From: Stakelama marina
GTDB lineage: Bacteria > Pseudomonadota > Alphaproteobacteria > Sphingomonadales > Sphingomonadaceae
Reading direction: 5' to 3'
Assembly (NCBI RefSeq): GCF_018122655.1
Contig: NZ_JAGRQC010000001.1
Span: 930,001 to 994,000 of the forward strand
DNA: 64,000 nucleotides
The notes beneath the pieces were generated by a model, which made no database searches, had not been told where the DNA came from, and saw nothing but the letters and a program-made list of their open reading frames with translations. Position numbers and translations under genes: made by a program. Below, one piece after another: positions 25,037 through 33,123 of this stretch. How positions within the stretch are numbered: position 1 is the stretch's first letter; each line of letters begins with the position of its first letter.

Positions 25037-28000
25037 CAGGCGCTTCGCTCCTGTTTCTCATGCTTGTTCGAGGCACCGGGCAACAGCGAGACGAGCGCCG
25101 GAAGAAAAATCAGCACCAGCGGCACCGCCGCCGTCAGGCCGAAAATAATCGCCGTCGCCAATGGCCGCTGAAGACCCGCACCGCGGCTCATGCCCAGCGC
25201 AAGCGGGCTGAGCGTGAGAATGGCGATCAGCGCCGACATCAGGATCGGCCTAAGCCGCTTTGCCCCCGCCTCCTTCAGGCTCGCGAAATCGACCGTTCCA
25301 TCGGTGTCGATCTCGGCAAAGAAGAACACGATCAATTCGGTCACCATGCCGACGACCATCGTCAGTCCCATCAGCGCTGAGATGTCGAGTTCGATGCCCG
25401 TGATCCAGAGTCCGCACAGAACGGTCGCTGCCGACAGCAGGACCGTCGCCAGTGCCGACAATGTCCATGCGATCCGTTCATAGAGCAGCGTCAGCAACAG
25501 CGCCGACAACAGCAATGCGGCTGAAAAGACGATCGCGAGGTCGGTGAAGCTCTTTTGCTGCTGGGCGTACATGCCGCCATATTCGACGCGGATCGAACGC
25601 GGCAGATTCATCCCCGATACGGTCTTGCGCACTTCCTTCATCGCCGAACCGAGGTCGCGCCCTTCCAGCCGCGCGGTCACATCGATGAACGGAGCGAGGT
25701 CTTCACGGGTACGCTGTTTCTGTCCGGCCAGGATGGAAACCTTGGCGATCTGGCTGACGCGCACGGTATGTCCGTCGGGCGCGGTGATCGGCAGGTCGGC
25801 GATCTGGCTCGCACGTTGCCGCATATCGGCTGGGCCGCGCACGCGCACGCCGATCATCTGTTCGCCGACGCGCACCTGTGTCGATTGCGTTCCGCCGACC
25901 AGCGCTTCCAACTGATTGGCGACGGCGTCGGGATCAAGCCCTTGCTGCAACGCGGCGCCGGGATTGACCTTCACACCGATGGCGTCACCCGCGACGCGCA
26001 GTCCATCGACCACTTCGCCGACGCCCTGAATTTTCGAGATTTCGCTGCCGACCTTTCTGGCGGCGCTGGCAAGCTGTTGCGGATTATCGCCGAACAGCTT
26101 GATCTCGATCGGCTGCGGAACCGCCGTCAGATCGCCGATCAGATCTTCCATCAACTGCGCGGTTTCGATCTCAAGCCCCGGAACCTGGCTGTTTATCTGA
26201 TCGCGAATTTCGCTCATCACCTGCCAGATCGGCTTGCGCGATCCGCTTTTCAGCCGGATGAAATAATCGCCCTCGTCCGCCTCGGTCAGGCCGCCACCCA
26301 GTTGGACACCGGTGCGCCGAGAATAACTCTGGACTGCCGGATTGGCCTGAATGATCTGTTCGACCTGCTTGAGCAGCCGATTGGTATCGGTCAACGCGGC
26401 GCCCGGCTGCGCCTTGTAGTCGAGGATGAAGCCCCCCTCGTCCATTTTCGGCATGAAACCGGACGGGACGTGCTTGTAGGAATAATAGCCTGCCCCGGCG
26501 AGGCCGATGCCGACAATGGCGACGACGATCGCCGGACGGATGAACGCCTTGTCGAAAAGGCTTTCGTAAGCCCGGCTGAGACGCCCCATGAAACCGCCGG
26601 CATTCTCTGCCGCCTCGGCGTCCTTTGGCTTCAGCCAGTGCGCGGAAACCAGCGGAATCATGAACCGCGCATAGATCAGCGAGATCGCGAGCGCGGCGAC
26701 CATCGTCACCGCCAGCGCCTTGAAGAACCCGCCCGTGACGCCAGAGATAAAGGCGAGCGGGAGGAACACGACGATCGTCGCGCCGGTCGATCCGAACAGC
26801 GGCTTGCCCATCTCCGCCGCCGCCGAAAGCAGGCCCGGCGGATCGGTCGCCTCGCCCTCCTGCATGCGCCGCATCATATGTTCGAGCATCACCACCGCAT
26901 CGTCGATGATGAGGCCGACCGCCGCCGCCATACCGCCCAGCGTCATCATGTCGAAATGCATGCCGAGCGCGAACAGGATGACGCAGGTCCCGGCGAGCAC
27001 CGCCGGCAGAACGGCCGCGGTGATCGCCATCAGGCGGAACGAGCGCAGGAAAACGAACAGCACGATCCCCGCCAGGACCGCGCCCAGCAGGATCGCATCG
27101 CGGACCGCGTTGGCCGCGCCGGTGACGAGTTGCGACTGATCGTAGAAGGGCGTGACCTTGACGCTGGGCGGCAGGCCGAGCGTCTTCATCTTCGCCGCGA
27201 CCGAATTGGCCACCTGTACCGTGTCGCCGGTAAAGGTCTGGCGCACATTCACCAGAACGGCGTTCTGGCCGTTGGAGGTGACCAGCGTATAGTTCGGCAC
27301 CGATGCCGAACGCACCGTGGCAATATCTCCCACAGTCACCAATCCGCCGCCCTGCGCGCTGGCCGCCCGGATCGTCGTCGCGGCAATGTCGCGCGCATCC
27401 TTCAGACGATTCTGGACCAGCAGCAGATAGAGGCGATGGCGGTCCTGCAACCGGCCGGCACCGCGAACGACGTTCGCCTTGCCAAGCGCCGTGCTGACGT
27501 CATCGGGACTCAGGCCCAGCGCGGTAAGCTTTCCGGGGTCGATATCCACTTCGAAGGTTCGCGCGGAGCCGCCCAGCACATCGACCGCCGCTACCCCGGT
27601 GATCCCGGTCAGTGCCGGTCGCACCTTCAGCACGGCAAGCTGGCGAAGCGCTTCCTGGTCGAGCGTCGGAGAGGTCAGTGCGATGCCATAGACCGGAAAG
27701 ATCGTCGGATCGGCCCGCCACGCATTGTAGCTGACGCCCGACGGCAGGTCGGGTCGGATTTCCGAAATCGCCCCCTGCACCGCCAGCAGCGCCTCGGGCA
27801 TGTTGTGGCCCCAGTTGAAGTTCAGCTGAATCTCGGCCGAGCCGCGGCTCGTCGTCGAGCGGATGCGCGTTACGCCGCGTACCGAGCGCAGCGCGATCTC
27901 CATCGGCCGCGTGATCGATGCTTCCATCTGCGCGGCATCGCGTTCGCCCGCGTCGATCGAAACGACGACGCGCGGATAGGCGATGTGCGGAAACAGGCTG

Positions 28001-28095
28001 ACGGGCAGTTTCATCGCGCCGAAAACGCCGCCAAGCGTCAGCAGGATCATCGCGAGCCATAGCGCGCGGGCATGGCGGGAAAGGCGAGACTTCAC
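25036..28095 (-). CDS. RND efflux pump, inner-membrane transporter
   Basis: Proton-driven RND permease of 1019 residues that would form a trimer spanning membrane and periplasm. The family plan is visible: N-terminal membrane segment with FPHIAYPRVVVS, two periplasmic loops, and TM4 carrying the paired aspartates (AAVGLIIDDAVVMLEHMMRR). That pair fits hydrophobe/drug exporters (HAE1 type) rather than heavy-metal RND pumps, which have a different TM4 pattern. Later motifs include TGATIVVFLPLAFISGVTGG and LKEAGAKRLRPILMSALIAI near the C terminus. It lies in a chain of genes with ATGA overlaps: adaptor upstream, DedA downstream. Substrate is unknown; control by the adjacent two-component system is likely. 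Confidence 0.93.
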   Translation of the reverse strand: MKSRLSRHARALWLAMILLTLGGVFGAMKLPVSLFPHIAYPRVVVSIDAGERDAAQMEASITRPMEIALRSVRGVTRIRSTTSRGSAEIQLNFNWGHNMPEALLAVQGAISEIRPDLPSGVSYNAWRADPTIFPVYGIALTSPTLDQEALRQLAVLKVRPALTGITGVAAVDVLGGSARTFEVDIDPGKLTALGLSPDDVSTALGKANVVRGAGRLQDRHRLYLLLVQNRLKDARDIAATTIRAASAQGGGLVTVGDIATVRSASVPNYTLVTSNGQNAVLVNVRQTFTGDTVQVANSVAAKMKTLGLPPSVKVTPFYDQSQLVTGAANAVRDAILLGAVLAGIVLFVFLRSFRLMAITAAVLPAVLAGTCVILFALGMHFDMMTLGGMAAAVGLIIDDAVVMLEHMMRRMQEGEATDPPGLLSAAAEMGKPLFGSTGATIVVFLPLAFISGVTGGFFKALAVTMVAALAISLIYARFMIPLVSAHWLKPKDAEAAENAGGFMGRLSRAYESLFDKAFIRPAIVVAIVGIGLAGAGYYSYKHVPSGFMPKMDEGGFILDYKAQPGAALTDTNRLLKQVEQIIQANPAVQSYSRRTGVQLGGGLTEADEGDYFIRLKSGSRKPIWQVMSEIRDQINSQVPGLEIETAQLMEDLIGDLTAVPQPIEIKLFGDNPQQLASAARKVGSEISKIQGVGEVVDGLRVAGDAIGVKVNPGAALQQGLDPDAVANQLEALVGGTQSTQVRVGEQMIGVRVRGPADMRQRASQIADLPITAPDGHTVRVSQIAKVSILAGQKQRTREDLAPFIDVTARLEGRDLGSAMKEVRKTVSGMNLPRSIRVEYGGMYAQQQKSFTDLAIVFSAALLLSALLLTLLYERIAWTLSALATVLLSAATVLCGLWITGIELDISALMGLTMVVGMVTELIVFFFAEIDTDGTVDFASLKEAGAKRLRPILMSALIAILTLSPLALGMSRGAGLQRPLATAIIFGLTAAVPLVLIFLPALVSLLPGASNKHEKQERSA

Positions 28096-29135
28096 TTGGT
28101 GCGCGCCTTCTTGTCGCTGGTACGGACCTTCATCCCGTCCTCGACACCGGTCCCGCCGGCAGTCACCACCTTGTCGCCCGCCGATACGCCCTTTTCGATT
28201 GCGACGCGGATATTGCCTGCCGGGCCGGTGATGACGTCATGACGGTGTGCGACGCCGTTCTTGACGACATAGACATAGGGCTGCCCGCCATCGTTGAGCA
28301 GCGCCTCATAGGGAACGGTGACCGCACCCGTGGCGGTCGTTACGGGCACGGTTGCGGTCAGCGTCTGCCCCGGCCCCATGCCCTGACCGGATGGCACGCT
28401 GACATAGACCGAGGCGAGGCGCGTCTGCGGATCGACGGTGGGATCCACCGACAGGATGCGGGCGCTGAACGGTGCCCCGCCCTCGCTCGGCGTTACGCGG
28501 AGCGATTCCTGCGGTGACAATTTCTTCGCCGCAGCCGGATCGATACCGAACCGTGCGCGCAGCGTACCGAGGCGCGAAATCGTCGCGACGGTCGTGCCGG
28601 CCGAAACAAGGTTGCCGGGATTGACGGCAACCGACTGAACATAGCCGCTTCCTTGCGCCCGCAGCGCAAGGCCGTTGGTCTGGCTCTGCAGACTGTTGAG
28701 CATCGCCTGTGCGCTCTGCGCGGTCTTGCGGGCGCTTTCGACATCGGCGTCGCTCGCCAGACCGTCGCTGCGCAGCCGCTTGGCCCGCGCCAGCGCCTGG
28801 CTGGCCGCCTGATAATCGCTGCGCGCCTGCATAAGCTGTGCGCGGGTCGACGGGCTGGGTCGCAACCGGACGATCAGCTGACCCCGTTTGACCGGGGTGC
28901 CGGCGGGCGCGGGCACGCTGGCGACCACCGCTTCGGCCGGTGCCGAAAGCGTATATTGCGCCTCCGCTCCCTGCTCGACCGCGCCGTAGAGCGTCGTTTG
29001 CTGGCCGACAGCCTGCTTGGTCGCGGCGCCGAGCGACACGAGCGCCACCGGAGCGGTGGAATTGCTCTGGCCCCCGCCGCCGCCCGAACATGCGGCGAGC
29101 GTCAGCAGACAGCAAAATGCAAACGGTCGGTTCAT
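28092..29135 (-). CDS. RND periplasmic adaptor lipoprotein
   Basis: Membrane-fusion protein that bridges the RND pump and the outer-membrane channel. The 347-residue product starts with a lipoprotein signal (MNRPFAFCCLLTLAACSGGG, lipidated Cys after LAA). Adaptor domains follow: a barrel-sandwich lipoyl half (VVASVPAPAGTPVKRGQLIV), a helical hairpin at about 100-150 (ARSDYQAASQALARAKRLRS, ARKTAQSAQAMLNSLQSQ), the second lipoyl half (VQSVAVNPGNLVSAGTTVAT), then beta-barrel and membrane-proximal domains (VSAGDKVVTAGG). I take the ATG at 29135, which overlaps the upstream stop as ATGA like its neighbours. An ATG at 29144 also exists. Confidence 0.93.
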   Translation of the reverse strand: MNRPFAFCCLLTLAACSGGGGGQSNSTAPVALVSLGAATKQAVGQQTTLYGAVEQGAEAQYTLSAPAEAVVASVPAPAGTPVKRGQLIVRLRPSPSTRAQLMQARSDYQAASQALARAKRLRSDGLASDADVESARKTAQSAQAMLNSLQSQTNGLALRAQGSGYVQSVAVNPGNLVSAGTTVATISRLGTLRARFGIDPAAAKKLSPQESLRVTPSEGGAPFSARILSVDPTVDPQTRLASVYVSVPSGQGMGPGQTLTATVPVTTATGAVTVPYEALLNDGGQPYVYVVKNGVAHRHDVITGPAGNIRVAIEKGVSAGDKVVTAGGTGVEDGMKVRTSDKKARTK

Positions 29136-30475
29136 TGCGGCCATGCCTCCCTTGGCGCGCCCGTAAGCATTTCGAGCGCAATCATCTGTTGGACGATGTC
29201 GTTTTCGCTTTGCGCGATCAGCGTTTCGCGGTCGCGCAGCGCCTGTTCGGCGTTCAGCGCCGTTTCGAGCGAAAGATCGCCGCGATTGGCGGCGCGGCGT
29301 GTCGCCTCTGCGTAATGGCGGATTTCCGGCAATCGCTTCTGCGCATCGGCCAGTTGTTGCCGCGCCACGCGAATGCCCGCCACCGCAGCGCCGATATCGG
29401 CGCGCGTCTGGAACAGCCGGGCATCATATTCGGCCTTGAGCGCCGCTCGCGTCGCCCGCTCTACCGCGATCCCGCCACGGTTCCGGTTCCATAGCGGCAG
29501 CGTGAAATCGACCGCCGGTCCGAGCAGGAAATTGCCCGCCGAATCGCGATTGGCGTTGATCGTCAGGTTGAGCGTAGGGAACTGATCGAGCACCGCCTTG
29601 TGCACCGCCGCTTCCTGCGACTGGTATCCCGCCCGTAGCGCGGCGAGATCGGTGCGGCTGTCGCGCGCCAGCGCGAATAGCGTTTCGACCGCCGGCGGCG
29701 GTCCGGGCAATCGTATCGACGCCAGCCCGACCGAGGTCCCCGGCGGAAAGCCGAGCAGTTGATCGAGCTGTTCCTGTGCCGCGACCAGATTGCTTTGCGC
29801 CTTGCGAAGCGCATCGGCGGCATTGACCGCGGCGACGCGCGCAGCCTGCAACCGGTCGCCCGCAACATCGCCGCGTCCGGCCGCTTTCTGAAGGCGCGAC
29901 AGGAGCGACTGCGCAACCTCGTTCGAGGCCTTGTCGAGTGCCACGATCTGCGCCAGCCCCTCGATCTTCGCGGCCTGCAAGCGCGCCTTTCCGGCGGTCT
30001 GCCATTCGGCCCATGCGAGATCGAGCCGCACCTTGCGCGCGTCGGCACGCGCCTTTGCACGCGTTACGCCCCGCGTGCGGAGCGCGTTGATGTCGAGGCC
30101 GAGCGCACTGGTCAGGTCGACGAACGGATCGGGGCCGGTAATCACCTTGTTCGCGCCGAGGCTGACCGATGGGTCGGGGAGCAGTCCTGCCGCGAACACC
30201 TGCGCATCCGAAACGCCGGCGCGGACGCGCTGCGCCTTCAGGTCGGGATTGTTGATGACCGCAAGCGTCGCGATCGCGTCCGGCGTCAGCGGCTTCGACA
30301 GGTCGAGGTCGACGGGCTTCAGCCACGGTCGCCGGATCGCATCCGCCTTCGCCTCCAGCACCGCCGCGGACGGCGGCGAAAGCATTGCCGGCGCCGAATC
30401 GAGCGGATGGGGCGTGTACGCCGCGCAGCCCGACAGCAGCAGCGCCGCGGGTATGATCGCCCTGTGCAGGGTCAT
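29132..30475 (-). CDS. TolC-type outer-membrane efflux lipoprotein
   Basis: Outer-membrane factor of the tripartite efflux complex. The 447-residue product begins with a lipoprotein signal (AALLLSGCAAYTPHP, lipidated Cys after LSG), as in NodT/OprM-like members, and carries two efflux-protein repeats built of long periplasmic helices (for example AQEQLDQLLGFPPGTSVGLA, and the second copy EARLFQTRADI-like region at about 375-435). It overlaps the adaptor and the kinase gene by four bases each. Together with the adaptor and pump it forms a complete tripartite system. Confidence 0.9.
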   Translation of the reverse strand: MTLHRAIIPAALLLSGCAAYTPHPLDSAPAMLSPPSAAVLEAKADAIRRPWLKPVDLDLSKPLTPDAIATLAVINNPDLKAQRVRAGVSDAQVFAAGLLPDPSVSLGANKVITGPDPFVDLTSALGLDINALRTRGVTRAKARADARKVRLDLAWAEWQTAGKARLQAAKIEGLAQIVALDKASNEVAQSLLSRLQKAAGRGDVAGDRLQAARVAAVNAADALRKAQSNLVAAQEQLDQLLGFPPGTSVGLASIRLPGPPPAVETLFALARDSRTDLAALRAGYQSQEAAVHKAVLDQFPTLNLTINANRDSAGNFLLGPAVDFTLPLWNRNRGGIAVERATRAALKAEYDARLFQTRADIGAAVAGIRVARQQLADAQKRLPEIRHYAEATRRAANRGDLSLETALNAEQALRDRETLIAQSENDIVQQMIALEMLTGAPREAWPQ

Positions 30476-31818
30476 GCCTTCTCCTCGGGGAACAGAATTG
30501 CCGCCTCCAGGCCCGGCTCCCGGTCGCTCAACCGCAGATCGGCGCGGTGCGCGGCAGCGATCGCAGCGGCAAGGCTGAGGCCCAGTCCATTGCCGGGGGT
30601 GGAGCGTGACGCTTCCAGGCGGACGAAGCGCTGGACGACGCGGGCGCGCTCATGGGCGGGAATACCGGGGCCGTCATCTGCTACGAACAGGACCGGTCGC
30701 CCCGCTTCGCGTCGCACGCCAATTTCGATCGTGCTGCCGGTCGGCGTGTGTCGCAGCGCGTTTTCGATCAGATTGACCAGCGCCTGCGCCAACAGGTCGC
30801 GGTCGCCATCGATCGTCGCCATGGTATCGATCCGAACCGTCAGCGTTCGCCCGCTATCCTCGGCTAGCGGCTCGTGCGCCTCACCAATGTCGGTGAGCAG
30901 CGCGACGAGATCGACGGATGAGAAATTGCGGCGCAGATTTCCTTCTTCGAGCTCGGAAATCCGCAAGATGGCGTCGAAAAGCTTCAGAACCTCATCGGCG
31001 CGTTCGACAGCCTCGTCGATACGCTGTGCGCGTATGTCGTCTTCGCTCGGCCCGTGTAGCGCCTCAAGCCGATTGCGCAGCCGCATCAACGGCGTGCGAA
31101 GGTCATGAGCCAGATCGCTCGTCACCTGGCGCAGATTGTCGATCAGCCCGGCAATGCGGTCGAGCATCGCGTTCAGCGATGCCGCCACGCGGTCGAATTC
31201 GTCGTCGCGCGGACCCACCGACATGCGCTGGCTCAGATCGCCGCCCGCGATCGCCCCCGCCGTGGCTTCGATCCGCCTCAGACGACGACGAAGATACGCG
31301 CCCAGCACGAGCGCACCGATCAGACCGATCAGAAGCAGCGCCAGAAACGCGACGCCGAATATCGTCAGGATCGTGGCGTCGATCGCCTCGAGCGGTTCCT
31401 TGTCGGCGGCCACCGTCAGGCGATACCCGTGGCGAAGCTCCACCGTCTTCGCCCGTGCCGGGTCCGGTCCCTCGACGGGATCGTTGAAGGTGATATCCGA
31501 CCAGCCGAGATCGGGCATCGGCGTATCGAGCGCCCCCTCAACCCGGTGCCCGGCAGCATCGAACACGGCGTAGCCGAGCGCATTGGGGCCGCCCGATTCG
31601 CGGCTATGCACGGCCTCCTTCACGCCTTGCACGCCTTCGTCCCGCAGTTCGGCGGTCAGGCCGGCAATAGCCTGTTCGATGCTCGCTTCCATCTGCCGGG
31701 TAAAGGCGGCGTGCGCGGCGTAGAACACCGCGATGCCCATCAATGCCGTCGCCAGCGCGAAGGCCAGCGAGGAAGCAAAGGCGATACGATAGGCCGCGCT
31801 GTTGAACAGCGCCCTCAC
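30472..31818 (-). CDS. Sensor histidine kinase of the efflux operon
   Basis: Membrane histidine kinase of 448 residues. It has two membrane segments (about 10-32 and 155-180) flanking a periplasmic sensor of about 120 residues, a HAMP domain (RRRLRRIEATAGAIAGGDLS), a HisKA dimerisation domain with the phospho-acceptor His (TSDLAHDLRTPLMRLRNRLE) and a HATPase domain (NLIENALRHTPTGS with the N box, VADDGPGIP with the G1 box, GNGLGLSLAAAI with the G2 box). It overlaps the response regulator upstream and the outer-membrane factor gene downstream, so the pair probably controls its own efflux operon. The signal is unknown. Confidence 0.95.
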   Translation of the reverse strand: MRALFNSAAYRIAFASSLAFALATALMGIAVFYAAHAAFTRQMEASIEQAIAGLTAELRDEGVQGVKEAVHSRESGGPNALGYAVFDAAGHRVEGALDTPMPDLGWSDITFNDPVEGPDPARAKTVELRHGYRLTVAADKEPLEAIDATILTIFGVAFLALLLIGLIGALVLGAYLRRRLRRIEATAGAIAGGDLSQRMSVGPRDDEFDRVAASLNAMLDRIAGLIDNLRQVTSDLAHDLRTPLMRLRNRLEALHGPSEDDIRAQRIDEAVERADEVLKLFDAILRISELEEGNLRRNFSSVDLVALLTDIGEAHEPLAEDSGRTLTVRIDTMATIDGDRDLLAQALVNLIENALRHTPTGSTIEIGVRREAGRPVLFVADDGPGIPAHERARVVQRFVRLEASRSTPGNGLGLSLAAAIAAAHRADLRLSDREPGLEAAILFPEEKA

Positions 31819-32489
31819 GCAGTGCGTATCCTGTATCCGACACCGCGCTCGGTCTCGATGACATCGGGCAGATCGCCCTCGTTGAGCTTCGAGCGCAGCC
31901 GGCTGATATGCGTCTCGACGATCTTGGTCTGCGGATCGAAATGAAAATCCCAGACCCTCTCGAGAAGCATCGTCCGCGTCACATATTCGCCTGCGTGGCG
32001 CATCAGTTCCTCGAGCAGCCGAAACTCCTTGGGCTGCAACAGGATGGACTTTCCGTCTCGGTGCACTTCCCGCGACAGCAGATCCATCTCGACCGGCCCG
32101 GCCTTGAACCGCGTCTCCATCGCCTGCGGCGTCCGTCGTCGGCCGAGCGCGTGAACACGCGCGGCGAGTTCGCTGAAGGCGAAGGGCTTGACCAGATAGT
32201 CGTCCGCCCCGGTATCGAGACCGGCCACGCGATCCTCGATGCGGCCGAGCGCGGTCAGCATCAACGCCGGTATCGTGATGTCGGCGGCACGCAGGCGTTT
32301 CAGCACCGACAGGCCGTCGAGCCCCGGCATCATGCGGTCGAGGATCAGAAGGTCGAAATCCTCGGTCAGGCCGAGATGGAGCGCATCCTCGCCATTTCCT
32401 GCGATAACGACATTATGGCCAAGTTCGCCGAGCCCTCGCTCGACGAACCCAGCCGTTTCGGCGTCATCCTCTGCAATCAGGATGCGCAT
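31815..32489 (-). CDS. OmpR-family response regulator of the efflux operon
   Basis: Two-domain response regulator of 224 residues. The receiver domain has the acidic pair (IAEDDAE), the phospho-acceptor Asp (LLILDRMMPGLDGLSVL), the switch Thr (MLTALG) and the Lys (YLVKPFAFSEL). The C-terminal winged helix has the OmpR/PhoB pattern (LQPKEFRLLEELMRHAGEYV, RTMLLERVWDFHFDPQT, VETHISRLRSKL). It lies nine bases after the PepSY gene and overlaps the kinase gene by four bases. The likely target is the promoter of this operon upstream of 32786. Confidence 0.95.
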   Translation of the reverse strand: MRILIAEDDAETAGFVERGLGELGHNVVIAGNGEDALHLGLTEDFDLLILDRMMPGLDGLSVLKRLRAADITIPALMLTALGRIEDRVAGLDTGADDYLVKPFAFSELAARVHALGRRRTPQAMETRFKAGPVEMDLLSREVHRDGKSILLQPKEFRLLEELMRHAGEYVTRTMLLERVWDFHFDPQTKIVETHISRLRSKLNEGDLPDVIETERGVGYRIRTA

Positions 32490-32498
32490 GCGCCGCCG

Positions 32499-32786
32499 TC
32501 AGTCCTTGTCGCCAGCGGTTTCATAGCTGCTTTCGACGATCTTGCCGGTGAAGGCATCCACGCCGACCTCGTGAATGCGCTGTCCCTGGCGGATGTCGAA
32601 CGAATAGCGCCAGCTGCCATCTTCCTTCTCATAGTCGGATTCGACGATCTTGCCGGGCGCTGCCTTCAGCGCGATGGCTTCGGCCTGCGCCTTGCTGATC
32701 TTGGCTGCGGGCTGCTGCGCCTGAACGGCGAACGGAACCGCTGCCATCGCGACGGCAACCGGCAGGAATTTCATAAACTTGTTCAC
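32499..32786 (-). CDS. Secreted PepSY-domain protein
   Basis: Small periplasmic PepSY protein of about 95 residues. I chose the GTG at 32786 because a GGAGAAAG ribosome site stands just before it; it encodes MNKFMKFLPVAVAMAAVPFA, a clean signal peptide ending VQAQ. The PepSY domain follows (KISKAQAEAIALKAAPGKIV, SWRYSFDIRQGQ, HEVGVDAFTGKIVESSY). PepSY genes often stand beside two-component and efflux genes and may inhibit proteases or modulate the sensor. It is the first gene of the operon that runs to dedA. Confidence 0.9.
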   Translation of the reverse strand: MNKFMKFLPVAVAMAAVPFAVQAQQPAAKISKAQAEAIALKAAPGKIVESDYEKEDGSWRYSFDIRQGQRIHEVGVDAFTGKIVESSYETAGDKD

Positions 32787-33123
32787 GAGCTTTCTCCGTT
32801 GTCGTGCAACCATTGCACGTGAACCGGTCTAGCGTTCTATAGATTGGCTGGCGGTCGCGTTGGGGTTACAATTTCCCAACCTTCGCATGTCGGCCTTTGG
32901 CATGGCGGGTCCGGCGTCCTGCGCCGGCGCTATCCAGGGCGACGCAGGCGCACAAAAACAATTGAAGCCAAAACGCATCCGACGCTGTATAGCGCGACGC
33001 GAAGCCGCCGGTTCGAGCGGCCGAGCACGCCGCAGCGCTCCGCCCATGGACGGATGCGAGCGGTGCCAGTAACAATCCATACCTCGCCCGCCGTTCTTGC
33101 GGCCCGGCCAATTCGCGAGCACC
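32787..33123. other. Divergent promoter region, no gene seen
   Basis: This 337-base gap separates the efflux operon (minus) from the helicase gene (plus). It must hold both promoters. A minus-strand frame of 98 codons lies in it, but its composition (Arg, Ala, Pro-rich, no pattern) looks like chance reading of GC-rich DNA. I see no clear operator or terminator. Confidence 0.5.

Noticed and set aside
25555-28062. Long plus-strand open frame (835 codons) opposite the RND pump gene.
   Set aside because: It is Arg, His, Asp-rich with no pattern and mirrors the codon use of the real minus-strand gene; a typical shadow in GC-rich DNA.
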